Of a DNA stretch of 64,000 nucleotides, positions 26,994 to 35,756 are shown piece by piece. Where the stretch lies: assembly GCA_029287355.1 (NCBI GenBank), contig JARFRH010000120.1, positions 1 to 64,000 on the forward strand, given 5' to 3'. The stretch comes from Maribacter sp. (GTDB lineage: Bacteria > Bacteroidota > Bacteroidia > Flavobacteriales > Flavobacteriaceae). The notes beneath the pieces were generated by a model. It worked only from the letters and a program-made list of their open reading frames with translations, was not told the origin of the DNA and ran no database searches. A program made the translations under genes and the position numbers. How positions within the stretch are numbered: position 1 is the stretch's first letter; the number at the start of each line of letters is the position of its first letter.

Positions 26994-28226
26994 TTATTCT
27001 TCTAATTCTGCTTTTAGTATACGTACAACTTCCGAAATTGTCTCCTCTTCCAAATCTGTTCTTTTTACCAAATCGTTCACATCTTGTTCCAAGACACTTC
27101 TTGCGGTATCCATCCCTATTTTCTTGAATTCTTCGATAATCCATGCATCGATTTCATCAGAGAATTCGGTCAACTCGACATCCTCTTCAACACCTTCACG
27201 GAACACATCAATTTCATACCCAGTTAATTGACCTGCCAATCTGATATTATGACCTCCCCTTCCAATTGCTTTCGAAACCTCTTCAGGCTTCAAATAAACT
27301 TGAGCGGTCATTTTCTCATCGTTCAATTTTACAGATGAAACCCTAGCAGGACTCAATGCGCGGGTTACCATCAATTGTGGATTGGCTGTCCAGTTGATTA
27401 CATCTATATTTTCATTTCCCAATTCACGAACAATACCGTGAATACGAGATCCTTTCATCCCCACACAGGCACCAACTGGGTCGATACGGTCATCGTATGA
27501 ATCCACAGCAACTTTTGCTTTTTCACCTGGAATTCGCACCACTTTTTTGACCGAAATCAGACCGTCAAAAACCTCTGGAATCTCTTGAAAAAACAACTGT
27601 TCCAAAAATTTAGGTGAACTTCTCGACATAATAATGGCCGGCTTGTTCCCCTTTAATTCTACACTTTCGATAATACCTCGAACGTTATCTCCTTTTCTGA
27701 AGAAATCAGAAGGTATCTGTCTGTCTTTTGGCAAGATAATTTCGTTTCCTTCGTCATCTAAAAGAATAATCGCTTTGTGTCTAATATGATGTACTTCAGC
27801 GGTATATATCTCACCTTCAAGATCTTTAAACTGCTTATAAATAGTAGTATTATCATGCTCATGAATTTTAGAAATCAGATTTTGACGCAAGGCCAAAATC
27901 GCTCTTCTACCTAAATCCATTAATTTCACTTCCTCGGATACATCCTCACCAACCTCAAAATCAGGCTCTATTTTGCGCGCCTCTGTTAGTGATATTTCTT
28001 CATTGGGCTCCTCTACTTCCCCATCTTCAACAACAATACGGTTTCTCCATATTTCTAAATCGCCCTTATCCGGGTTGATTATGATATCGAAGTTGTCATC
28101 CGAACCAAATTTCTTCTTGAGGGCGTTTCTAAAAACGTCTTCCAAAATTGCCATCAAGGTTACTCTATCAATGAATTTATCGTCTTTGAATTCTGAGAAT
28201 GATTCGATCAACGCAATATTTTCCAT
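26994..28226 (-). CDS. nusA: Transcription termination/antitermination factor NusA
   Basis: A 410-aa RNA polymerase-binding factor that modulates pausing, termination and antitermination. Domain order is the N-terminal RNAP-binding domain (residues 1-130, [21 protein letters not shown]), the S1 domain (about 135-205, [20 protein letters not shown]), then two KH domains ([21 protein letters not shown] and [19 protein letters not shown]). It lacks the two acidic C-terminal repeats of the E. coli protein, as is normal in this phylum, and ends with a short helical tail. It lies 13 nt downstream of rimP and upstream of infB, the classic conserved operon. Confidence 0.97.
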   Translation of the reverse strand: MENIALIESFSEFKDDKFIDRVTLMAILEDVFRNALKKKFGSDDNFDIIINPDKGDLEIWRNRIVVEDGEVEEPNEEISLTEARKIEPDFEVGEDVSEEVKLMDLGRRAILALRQNLISKIHEHDNTTIYKQFKDLEGEIYTAEVHHIRHKAIILLDDEGNEIILPKDRQIPSDFFRKGDNVRGIIESVELKGNKPAIIMSRSSPKFLEQLFFQEIPEVFDGLISVKKVVRIPGEKAKVAVDSYDDRIDPVGACVGMKGSRIHGIVRELGNENIDVINWTANPQLMVTRALSPARVSSVKLNDEKMTAQVYLKPEEVSKAIGRGGHNIRLAGQLTGYEIDVFREGVEEDVELTEFSDEIDAWIIEEFKKIGMDTARSVLEQDVNDLVKRTDLEEETISEVVRILKAELEE

Positions 28227-28239
28227 GAGTCTACTACCG

Positions 28240-28701
28240 TTAAAATTTTAATATAACTTTTGCTTCTTTTATATCAGAAAAATCGATTTCCTGTTTTTTC
28301 TGAACTGTTACTTTCCCTTTTCCAATGGGTTTGGGTTCCCGTGCTTTCCATTCTAAAATAATTCCATCGTCCGTAGCGGCTGTTAGGTTTCCCTCTATTG
28401 TTGCTTCTGAAGTTTTCACTTCCAATTTTCTTCCGACATTCTTTTTATATTGCCTTGGCAGTGCCAGTGGCGCCGTCGCACCTGCTGAAGCTACTTCCAA
28501 AGCAAAATCAACCTCATCCCTATCTAGATTATGCTCAATAGCCCTACTTATCTTCATACAATCCTGAACGGTAACGCCATCATCTCCGTCGATAACCACT
28601 TTTATTTTATTATCTGTTGAAATCGAAAAATCAATCAAAAACAAAGAACTGTCTTCTTCTAAAGCATCGTTCAATAAAGTGGTTACTTGATCCTTCAACA
28701 T
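28240..28701 (-). CDS. rimP: Ribosome maturation factor RimP
   Basis: A 153-aa protein (start at MLKDQVTTLLND; the track version adds ten codons) that assists late maturation of the 30S subunit. The N-terminal alpha/beta domain shows the family motifs LFLIDFSISTDNKIKVVIDG and CMKISRAIEHNLD, with the strongly conserved VASAG (residues 83-87, ALEVASAGATAPL). The second, Sm-like domain covers the C-terminal half (GRKLEVKTSEATIEGNLTAATDDGIILEW). It is the first gene of rimP-nusA-infB. Its about 155-nt leader carries a terminator-like hairpin (see separate entry). Confidence 0.95.
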   Translation of the reverse strand: MLKDQVTTLLNDALEEDSSLFLIDFSISTDNKIKVVIDGDDGVTVQDCMKISRAIEHNLDRDEVDFALEVASAGATAPLALPRQYKKNVGRKLEVKTSEATIEGNLTAATDDGIILEWKAREPKPIGKGKVTVQKKQEIDFSDIKEAKVILKF

Positions 28702-28804
28702 AACTATAATACAAGTTTCAAAAGATACCACTCTGCAGCGGTATTAGTTCGATTTGCCCGTTCCACGTGGCACTATGCGCACTAAGAACGAAAATCCCAC
28801 AAAC

Positions 28805-28834
28805 AAAAAAGAGGACTTAAAAAGGTCCCCTCAT
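28805..28834 (-). promoter_or_regulatory. Terminator-like leader hairpin overlapped by a five-codon ORF, rimP operon
   Basis: On the minus strand, GGGGAC (28830-28825), an 8-nt loop and GTCCTC (28816-28811) form a 6-bp stem with one G-U pair, followed by UUUUUU (28810-28805). It starts about 27 nt after the predicted transcription start and more than 100 nt before rimP. An ATG at 28834-28832 opens the ORF Met-Arg-Gly-Pro-Phe-stop; the TAA falls in the hairpin loop. An attenuator is inferred. Confidence 0.55.
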
Positions 28835-28861
28835 GAATACTATTATATCCGTTCAGTGGTG

Positions 28862-28891
28862 CAAAGATACAACTTTTCTATTATTTCACAA
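28862..28891 (-). promoter_or_regulatory. Consensus promoter of rimP-nusA-infB
   Basis: TTG (minus strand, 28891-28889), exactly 19 nt, TATCTTTG (28869-28862): a full match to the Bacteroidota sigma-A consensus. The gap 28702-29038 holds this promoter, the leader hairpin and, in 28900-29038, only AT-rich sequence upstream of the divergent antiporter gene. There a possible -7-like TACTTTTA is too weak to call. Confidence 0.85.
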
Positions 28892-29038
28892 TAGTAATAA
28901 TGACACGAAAATTTCGTTTTAAGCATGCCTTGCTATCGGAATCAAAATGTGTGCGAGGGGTATAGAATACAGCTTGGGAAAAGCCGATGTGTTCCAATTA
29001 AACAGTACTTTTAATTAAAATCAACCCACACGACCGCC

Positions 29039-30394
29039 ATGGAAATTTTTACTTCGTATAATCTGATCATAGAAGCATCAGTAATTGTAGTTCTTTCTTT
29101 TTGGTTCAATGGTATATCCAAAAAAACCAATATACCGTCTGTACTAATGCTAATCGTTTTAGGTGTTATTATCAAGATACTCCTTGATATTTTCGCTCCA
29201 AGTGTTCCAGATTTTGAGGGCTCGCTTGAAATTCTAGGCACCGTTGGATTAATTATGATTGTGCTCGAAGCCGCTTTGGAATTAGAACTGAAAAAGGAAA
29301 AACTCATCCCAATCCTTAAATCAATGGCCATTGCCTTAATCGAACTAGTAGGTTCGGCATGGGTAGCGGCATTGATTTTATATCAATTCATAGACGGTAT
29401 GACCATGCAATCGGCATGGCTATACGCTACCCCATTATCGATTTTATCAAGCGCTATAATCATACCAAGTGTAGGCGGTTTGGCCGAAGCTAAAAAGGAA
29501 TTCCATATCTACGAGAGTACCTTTTCCGATATTTTCGGAATTATGATGTTCTATTTTTTAACCGGAGGGTTAAACCCCGCCGAAGATGGAGGTGTGGTTG
29601 GTTTTTCAATCAATTTATTGATTACGATCGTTATTGCAGTAGTCGCGAGTTACGCCATAATATTGATTTTTCAGCGTATTAAAAGCCAAGCAAAACTTTT
29701 CTTATTGATCGCGGTCTTGTTGCTCCTTTATGCAATTGGAAAGAAAATGCATCTTTCATCATTGATCATTATTTTGATTTTCGGACTCATCGTCAAGAAC
29801 ATCAAATTGTTCTTCCCAGGAAAAACAGCCGTGTTCTTAGAAGAAGATCGTATGCATCAAATTTATCATGAGCTTCATATCATAACTTTAGAAACAGCCT
29901 TCATTGTGCGCACCTTTTTCTTTGTGATATTCGGTATCACTATCGTGCTATCTTCTTTGCTCAGCTTCAAGGTGACACTCATCAGTATTTTGATTATCGC
30001 CTCGATATATGCAATACGATGGGTGGTTTTAAGGGTTTTTGTGGGAAACGATATTTTACCACAACTTTTTATTGCCCCTAGAGGTTTGATAACCGTTCTA
30101 CTTTTTTATGCCATACCCAATCAGGCAAAAATCGAAGGTTTTGAATCAGGAATTCTACTCTTTGTTATAATCGCAACAAGTTTGATCATGACTTGGGCCA
30201 TGATCAAAGACAAACACAAAATGGGAACTTTACTCGATGAAATCGATGGGGAGGTTTTAGCGAGAAATAAGGCTGAGGATGCTTTGAATGAGCAAATGGA
30301 AGCCCTTGGGACTTTTGAGCCGGAAGCGGCGGAGAATCCTCAAAAGAATGGTGGTATGCAGATGAATGATATGGATAAAGAACCTCCAGAGTAA
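29039..30394 (+). CDS. Monovalent cation:proton antiporter (CPA family)
   Basis: A 451-aa inner-membrane protein with about twelve hydrophobic segments between residues 10 and 395, and a 50-residue acidic cytoplasmic tail (EALGTFEPEAAENPQ). The arrangement and segments such as IPSVLMLIVLGVIIKILLD, SAIIIPSVGGLAEAKKEFHIYESTFSDIFGIM-type helix breaks and IAPRGLITVLLFYAIP belong to the CPA1/CPA2 Na+(K+)/H+ exchangers. The PRGL pattern near the end is typical of the family. The role is pH and sodium homeostasis; cation preference cannot be determined. It is monocistronic, followed on the other strand by a tRNA gene and its terminator. Confidence 0.8.
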   Translation: MEIFTSYNLIIEASVIVVLSFWFNGISKKTNIPSVLMLIVLGVIIKILLDIFAPSVPDFEGSLEILGTVGLIMIVLEAALELELKKEKLIPILKSMAIALIELVGSAWVAALILYQFIDGMTMQSAWLYATPLSILSSAIIIPSVGGLAEAKKEFHIYESTFSDIFGIMMFYFLTGGLNPAEDGGVVGFSINLLITIVIAVVASYAIILIFQRIKSQAKLFLLIAVLLLLYAIGKKMHLSSLIIILIFGLIVKNIKLFFPGKTAVFLEEDRMHQIYHELHIITLETAFIVRTFFFVIFGITIVLSSLLSFKVTLISILIIASIYAIRWVVLRVFVGNDILPQLFIAPRGLITVLLFYAIPNQAKIEGFESGILLFVIIATSLIMTWAMIKDKHKMGTLLDEIDGEVLARNKAEDALNEQMEALGTFEPEAAENPQKNGGMQMNDMDKEPPE

Positions 30395-30403
30395 TATCCG
30401 GGT

Positions 30404-30434
30404 AAAAAAAATCCCGATACTTTCGAATCGGGAA
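30404..30434 (-). terminator. Terminator of tRNA-Gln
   Basis: TCCCGAT (30412-30418) pairs with ATCGGGA (30427-30433). On the minus strand the stem is followed by eight U residues, a strong terminator just past the tRNA 3' end. In the plus direction only TTTAAG follows, so termination of the antiporter transcript would be weak. Confidence 0.75.
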
Positions 30435-30440
30435 TTTAAG

Positions 30441-30512
30441 TTGGCCCACAAGGACTCGAACCTTGAATGTCGGTACCAAAAACCGGTGTGTTACCAATTA
30501 CACCATGGGCCA
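30441..30512 (-). tRNA. tRNA-Gln (anticodon UUG)
   Basis: A complete 72-nt cloverleaf: acceptor TGGCCCA/TGGGCCA with discriminator A, D stem GTGT/ACAC, anticodon loop TTTTGGT with anticodon TTG, a 4-nt variable region, and T arm CAAGG-TTCGAGT-CCTTG. No CCA is encoded. The weak U1-A72 end and the UUG anticodon match glutamine tRNA identity. The anticodon stem is CCGGT/ACCGA, so the 27-43 pair is a C-A mismatch, leaving four pairs. A terminator follows directly. Confidence 0.95.
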
Positions 30513-30706
30513 AAACTACTCTATATACCGAATCCAGTTCAGCATTCGAGCGTGCAAATTTAATACAAACTTTGGTACACACAAACATTTTTCAAAACAA
30601 TAATATTAAAAAATGAATCCCGCTACTTGTTAAAGGTTTATCAAAAACATATTCCTATATCTGTTATAATTAGTAATTTCGCCCCATCCGTTAAATCAAA
30701 ACGTAC

Positions 30707-33700
30707 ATGTTTTCAAAGAACTTCGAAAAATGGGATGCCATCATAGGATGGGTTGTTTTTTTTATAGCCTTCATTACTTATTTCATTACAGTTGAACCCA
30801 CAAGTAGTTTTTGGGATGCGGGCGAATACATCGCCACTTCAGCCAAGCTACAAGTTGGTCACCCGCCAGGAGCACCACTTCTGCAAATGATAGGTGCTTT
30901 TTTCGCCATGTTTGCCTTTGGTGATGATCAAGTGGCGCGAATGGTGAATTTTGTTTCAGGCGCCTCAAGTGCGTTTACCATCTTGTTCATGTTTTGGACA
31001 ATTACCAATCTTACCCGAAAACTCATTACAAAAAAAGAACAATTGACCAACAGCAAAGCCATGGCCGTTCTCGGTAGTGGGCTTGTTGGCAGTTTGGCTT
31101 TTACCTTTTCCGATAGTTTTTGGTTCAATGCCGGAGAAACAGAAGTATACGCCATGGCCAGTTTTATCATGGCCTTATTGTTATGGTTGGGGCTTAAATG
31201 GACGGATAATTTAGACCACCCAAGAGGCAATCGCTGGCTAGTATTGATTTCTTATGTAGTGGGCCTGACCTTCGGCATTCAATTCATGGGCTTTTTGGCG
31301 ATACCATCCATCGGGTTGCTCTATTATTTTAAAACTTACGAGAAAACAACAGTCAAGAATTTCTTACTCGCCAATATTGCGGTTGTTGCCATTCTGATGT
31401 TGGTCTATAAATTTTCATTGACCTATGTGCTTCAATTTTTCGGGTGGGGCGAGGTATTTTTCGTCAATAATATCGGACTACCTTTCAATTCAGGATCTAT
31501 TATTATCGGACTTCTGTTCATCGCTGCCTTTTACTTTGGACTCAATTATACTAGAAAAAACAACTATAGAATAGCCAATACTATTGTATTGTGTTTAATG
31601 TTCTTGTTCTTGGGCTTTTCTTCATGGATAATGCTTCCTATACGGGCCAATGCACAGGTCGTCATCAATGAAAACAATCCGGCAGATGCAAGGGCGCTTT
31701 TGGCCTATTACAATCGTGAACAATATCCGGGGGTTGATAGCCCTGTTTATGGTGCATATTACTCGGATGCTTTTGCCCCGGCAGGAAAGGAAAAAGATGA
31801 GAAGCCCAAGTACGAGCGCGACGAAAAGTTAGGCAAATACGTAATTGTCAACCTCTACAAAGATGCCTTGCAAGAGGCGCACGAAGACCATGTTGGTATT
31901 CTCCCGCGAATGTGGAGCACCCAGCATGCTGAGAATTATATGCGTTATTTTGGACCACTTGATTTCAAAATGAAACAATCAAACGAGGAGCTTCGTGCCG
32001 CTGTAAAACAGGTAAAAGATGGTTTTGCGACGGGTGAAATAGATGCTGAGCAATATATCAGTTTCCTAAAACGCTTCAGTGAGTACATTGAAGTTGAACC
32101 TCCATCGGTTTGGGATAATGTGAAGTACATGTTCGAATTTCAGTTCGGTTATATGTATTGGCGTTATTTTATGTGGAATTTTACCGGTAAGCAAAATGAC
32201 GTACAAGGGAGATACAACCAAAACGGAAATTGGCTAAGCGGTATCGATTTTATTGATGGTATGAGGCCGGTTCTTGGCAGTCAAGACAATCTACCAAGTG
32301 ATGTAGAAAACAATAAAGGTCGAAATACCTATTATTTCTTACCGCTAATATTGGGAATCATAGGTTTGGTTTTTCAGATTTCAAAAAACCCTAAACAATT
32401 CTGGGTGCTCTTCGTATTCTTTATGTTTACGGGTATTGCCATTCAGTTTTACACGAACCCTTATATATTTCAACCGCGAGAACGTGACTATTCTTTGGTA
32501 GGATCTTTCTACATCTTTGCCTTATGGATAGGCTTAGGCGTATACGGACTATTCGATGAATTCCGAAAATTTGTGACTCCAAAAATATTGGCGCCGGCCA
32601 TTACGATTGTTTGCCTGCTGGCCGTGCCCACCGTTATGGCCTATCAAAACTGGGACGATCATGACCGCTCGAATCGCTTTACGGCCAACTCGACCGCAAA
32701 AGCCTATTTGGATTCCTGTCAAAAAGATGCCGGGGCAATATTGTTTACGATAGGCGATAATGACACCTTTCCGCTGTGGTATGCCCAAGAAATAGAAGGT
32801 TATAGAACAGATGTCCGCGTGGTTTGTACAAGCCTCTTTGAAACGGATTGGTATATTGACCAAATGAAACGCCAAGCCTATGAGAGTGATCCGATTCCTT
32901 CTCAAATCAGCCATGAAAAATACCGCTGGGGATCTCGCGATGTCCTTTACCACCAAAATGCGGATGCACTTTTCAACAAACAAGTATCGGAAAGTAGATG
33001 GACCGTTCAGGCCTTTATCGATTGGGTCGATGGCGATAAACCAGAGACCAAATTAAAATATTATTTCGAAAAGGCTGGTGCAGATCCTGATGCCTATTCC
33101 GAAAATGTACAAAATATCGTGTACTACCCTACTACCAAAATTAGGGTCCCCGTAAATAGAAAGAACGTTTTGGAAAGCGGATTGGTCAAACAAAAAGACT
33201 CCGCTTTAATCGTTGATTTTATCGATATCGAATTGCCGTCTAGTGCCATTACGAAAAAGAGTATGATGATGTTGGATATTTTGGCCAATAATGATTGGAA
33301 AAGACCCATTTACTTTTCCGGAGGAAGCTTCGACGATGCCGAATTTATATGGATGAAAGATTACTTACAATTAGAAGGTCTTGCCTACAAGCTTGTTCCC
33401 ATAAAAACGGAACGAAAAAATGGTTTTGAAATGGGACGGATTGATAGTGATCATATGTATGATATTGTTAAAAATTGGGAATGGGGTAATTCTGGAGACC
33501 CAGATATCTATCACGATACCCAAACAAGAATACAAGGAGTTACCTTCCGTAGTAATTTAGCCCGCCTAACCGAGACCTTACTCGAAGAAAACAAAATAGA
33601 AAAGGCAAAGGATGTTATCGATATGGCCATGACCAATATGCCCTTAGACCAGTACGGTTATTACACCTTGATTGAACCATTCATTGATGGGTACTATAAA

Positions 33701-34072
33701 ACAGGGGAGACTTCAAAAGCACATGATCTTTTCGAAAGACTTAAAACCAAATATCAAGAGCGTCTGAATTACTATTCGTTGCTGCCAGTAGATCAAAAAA
33801 TAAGTCATGGCGAGGATATATTAGGAGATATGGAGGCGTACAATCGTATCGTTGATATTTTGGTTATCAACAATGACCGCGATAAAGCGGAAAAAGAAAC
33901 GCTTATTTTCAATGAATACTTTGACAAGTTCTATGGAGATCAATTCGAAAACCCGAGGGATACCCATAGAACCGAAGATCCTGACATGCAGGATTCTGGA
34001 GAAGTCAATTCAGACTCAACACAATTAGATACATTAAGCGAAAAACCAGCAGATACTATTGCCGTGGAATAA
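30707..34072 (+). CDS. DUF2723 polytopic membrane protein, probable GT-C type glycosyltransferase
   Basis: A 1121-aa protein with about twelve to thirteen membrane spans in the first 320 and around residues 540-660, and a large soluble C-terminal part. The first periplasmic loop, SSFWDAGEYIATSAKLQVGHPPGAP, is the DUF2723 hallmark; its Asp/Glu resembles the catalytic acidic motif of GT-C enzymes such as protein O-mannosyltransferases. The family is near-universal and often essential-looking in Bacteroidota and is assigned to glycosyltransferase family GT117. A role in transferring a lipid-linked sugar in the envelope, possibly protein O-glycosylation, is inferred. The C-terminus has helical TPR-like stretches (EENKIEKAKDVIDMAMTNM) and an acidic Ser/Asp-rich tail. 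It is convergent with the next gene, 8 nt apart. Confidence 0.8.
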   Translation: MFSKNFEKWDAIIGWVVFFIAFITYFITVEPTSSFWDAGEYIATSAKLQVGHPPGAPLLQMIGAFFAMFAFGDDQVARMVNFVSGASSAFTILFMFWTITNLTRKLITKKEQLTNSKAMAVLGSGLVGSLAFTFSDSFWFNAGETEVYAMASFIMALLLWLGLKWTDNLDHPRGNRWLVLISYVVGLTFGIQFMGFLAIPSIGLLYYFKTYEKTTVKNFLLANIAVVAILMLVYKFSLTYVLQFFGWGEVFFVNNIGLPFNSGSIIIGLLFIAAFYFGLNYTRKNNYRIANTIVLCLMFLFLGFSSWIMLPIRANAQVVINENNPADARALLAYYNREQYPGVDSPVYGAYYSDAFAPAGKEKDEKPKYERDEKLGKYVIVNLYKDALQEAHEDHVGILPRMWSTQHAENYMRYFGPLDFKMKQSNEELRAAVKQVKDGFATGEIDAEQYISFLKRFSEYIEVEPPSVWDNVKYMFEFQFGYMYWRYFMWNFTGKQNDVQGRYNQNGNWLSGIDFIDGMRPVLGSQDNLPSDVENNKGRNTYYFLPLILGIIGLVFQISKNPKQFWVLFVFFMFTGIAIQFYTNPYIFQPRERDYSLVGSFYIFALWIGLGVYGLFDEFRKFVTPKILAPAITIVCLLAVPTVMAYQNWDDHDRSNRFTANSTAKAYLDSCQKDAGAILFTIGDNDTFPLWYAQEIEGYRTDVRVVCTSLFETDWYIDQMKRQAYESDPIPSQISHEKYRWGSRDVLYHQNADALFNKQVSESRWTVQAFIDWVDGDKPETKLKYYFEKAGADPDAYSENVQNIVYYPTTKIRVPVNRKNVLESGLVKQKDSALIVDFIDIELPSSAITKKSMMMLDILANNDWKRPIYFSGGSFDDAEFIWMKDYLQLEGLAYKLVPIKTERKNGFEMGRIDSDHMYDIVKNWEWGNSGDPDIYHDTQTRIQGVTFRSNLARLTETLLEENKIEKAKDVIDMAMTNMPLDQYGYYTLIEPFIDGYYKTGETSKAHDLFERLKTKYQERLNYYSLLPVDQKISHGEDILGDMEAYNRIVDILVINNDRDKAEKETLIFNEYFDKFYGDQFENPRDTHRTEDPDMQDSGEVNSDSTQLDTLSEKPADTIAVE

Positions 34073-34080
34073 ATCGGGGT

Positions 34081-34377
34081 TTAAACGTACTCTTTTAAAA
34101 TTCCAATAAGGGTATTAGCATCTTGCTCGCCACTTTGGCGCCACACCATTTCCCCTTTCTTGTAGATCATCAATGTTGGGAGGCCCTTTACACGAAGTGC
34201 CTGTGAAAGCTCTTTATTCTTGTCCACATCTATTTTTATCACCTTGCCCTTATCGCCCAAGGCAGCGGCTACATCCCTTAAAACAGGATGCATAGCAGTA
34301 GATTGATCGTTCCATTCTGCATAGAAATCTAACAGTACCGGAACGGTTAAATCTATAAGTTCCCCAAATTTTGACAT
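34081..34377 (-). CDS. Thioredoxin-fold protein lacking the CXXC active site
   Basis: A 98-aa cytoplasmic protein covering a whole thioredoxin domain. The fold landmarks are intact: LLDFYAEW before the active-site position, IKIDVDKNKEL, the cis-Pro loop KGLPTLMIYKKGE, and WRQSGEQD. The active site that normally reads WCGPC is WNDQST, and there is no cysteine anywhere in the protein. It therefore cannot act as a thiol-disulfide oxidoreductase and may be a binding or scaffolding module. The degree of conservation around the lost site argues for a real protein and not a decaying gene. A perfect -7 element, TACATTTG, lies 24 nt upstream. Confidence 0.85.
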   Translation of the reverse strand: MSKFGELIDLTVPVLLDFYAEWNDQSTAMHPVLRDVAAALGDKGKVIKIDVDKNKELSQALRVKGLPTLMIYKKGEMVWRQSGEQDANTLIGILKEYV

Positions 34378-34400
34378 AGCTAAATCATTGATTTAATATC

Positions 34401-34408
34401 CAAATGTA
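34401..34408 (-). promoter_or_regulatory. -7 promoter element of the thioredoxin-fold gene
   Basis: TACATTTG on the minus strand matches TANNTTTG exactly, 23 nt before the ATG. No TTG is present at the usual spacing. Confidence 0.5.
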
Positions 34409-34469
34409 ATAAAAAATGTTAAATCTATAGCTAAACCCTAGGGTACATGGTCTTTTCACGAGGTTAAAT

Positions 34470-35699
34470 CTATGTTAAGGGTTTTTTCTTTAAGGTAATC
34501 ACGGTTATTTCGGGCCATATACCTACCCTGCCCGGATACCCTAAAAAACCGAAACCTCTATTGACATTTATGAATTGCCCTAACTCTTCATAGATACCTG
34601 CCCATTGCTTGTAACGCCATTTTACAGGGCTCCACTTGATCCAACCCGGAATCTCAATTCCAAATTGCATGCCATGCGTATGACCGCTTAGTGTTAGATG
34701 ATAGTGGTAATCATCGGGGACCACCTCTTCTTCCCAATGACTGGGGTCATGGCTCATTAAGATCTTGAAATCACGCTTATCGACCGCTGATTTGGCTTTT
34801 TTTAGATCACCCGCCTTTTTGAAGCCCCCTTTGCCCCAATTTTCTACGCCTATAAGTGCAATGCGATCCTTACCTATTTGTAGAAAGCGGCTTTCATTCA
34901 ACAACAAGTCAAAACCGATTTCTTGTTGTAATTTTTTCAGGTCTTCGAGATTGGCTTTTTTTGCTTCCGGAGTTTCCCAATCCACATAATCGCCATAGTC
35001 ATGGTTTCCCAAAACGGAAAACTTACCATCTTTTGCTTCGAGTTTGGCAAAAAGATCTTTCCATGGGTACATTTCCTCAGCCTTGTTATTGACCATATCC
35101 CCGGTAAAAAGCAAAACGTCACTTTTTTGTCGATTGACCAGATCGATTGCATACTCGATTTTTTCGCGATTATCGAAACTACCGCTATGTACATCAGAAA
35201 TTTGAGTGATCTGATAACCATCGAACGCAACGGGCAGATCATCAAATTCCATGGTATACTTCAGAACCTTGAAATTATATTTACCCTTGTACATCCCATA
35301 AAGCAAGGCTCCAAAAGGAACAGAGGCGACCCCCATGGCAATTAGGCTTAGAAAGCGTCTGCGTTGTGGTAAGGTAAAATCTTTCGTGCTTCCCGATAAT
35401 TTCTGGTATATGCCGGTTATGAGTCGGAATATATCCTCAGAAAAAAGAAAAATAACGGTAATCAATTTAAAGGTAATCATGGTCAATAAAAACCCGAAAG
35501 CATAACTCTTGGCCCTACTGAGAACCCGGCCCTGCTCCTCTCCCAAAGTGAATTGGAACACGAAATTACCCAATACGAGTAATGAAAGAGCAATGAAAAC
35601 ATAATACACCCAAGGATATCTAGATCCTGTTTTTAAAGCCTGTAGCGCGTAAAAACCCAAGAAGAGATAAAAGGCAATAAATAAAATCCAACGGAGCAT
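34470..35699 (-). CDS. Membrane-anchored metallophosphoesterase
   Basis: A 409-aa protein with four to five N-terminal transmembrane helices (residues 1-145) followed by a calcineurin-like phosphoesterase domain. Metal and catalytic motifs appear in order: ISDVHSG (DxH), FTGDMVNN (GD), LGNHDYGDY (GNHD), MSHDPSHW and SGHTHGMQFG (GHTH). This makes it a YaeI/YkuE-type dinuclear metal phosphoesterase. Related enzymes hydrolyse UDP-diacylglucosamine or other lipid phosphates, so a role at the membrane is plausible, but the substrate is not readable from sequence. It starts 57 nt after the cutC stop on the same strand, so the two may be cotranscribed. Confidence 0.85.
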   Translation of the reverse strand: MLRWILFIAFYLFLGFYALQALKTGSRYPWVYYVFIALSLLVLGNFVFQFTLGEEQGRVLSRAKSYAFGFLLTMITFKLITVIFLFSEDIFRLITGIYQKLSGSTKDFTLPQRRRFLSLIAMGVASVPFGALLYGMYKGKYNFKVLKYTMEFDDLPVAFDGYQITQISDVHSGSFDNREKIEYAIDLVNRQKSDVLLFTGDMVNNKAEEMYPWKDLFAKLEAKDGKFSVLGNHDYGDYVDWETPEAKKANLEDLKKLQQEIGFDLLLNESRFLQIGKDRIALIGVENWGKGGFKKAGDLKKAKSAVDKRDFKILMSHDPSHWEEEVVPDDYHYHLTLSGHTHGMQFGIEIPGWIKWSPVKWRYKQWAGIYEELGQFINVNRGFGFLGYPGRVGIWPEITVITLKKKPLT

Positions 35700-35756
35700 G
35701 GCTATTTTTTTTTGTAAAGGTATTTTGAAACTATGGGCTAGAAGGGATTTTACCTT

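Noticed and set aside
32549-32983. 144-aa minus-strand ORF inside the DUF2723 gene
   Set aside because: It lies antisense to a well-supported reading frame and has no signal, motif or promoter of its own.
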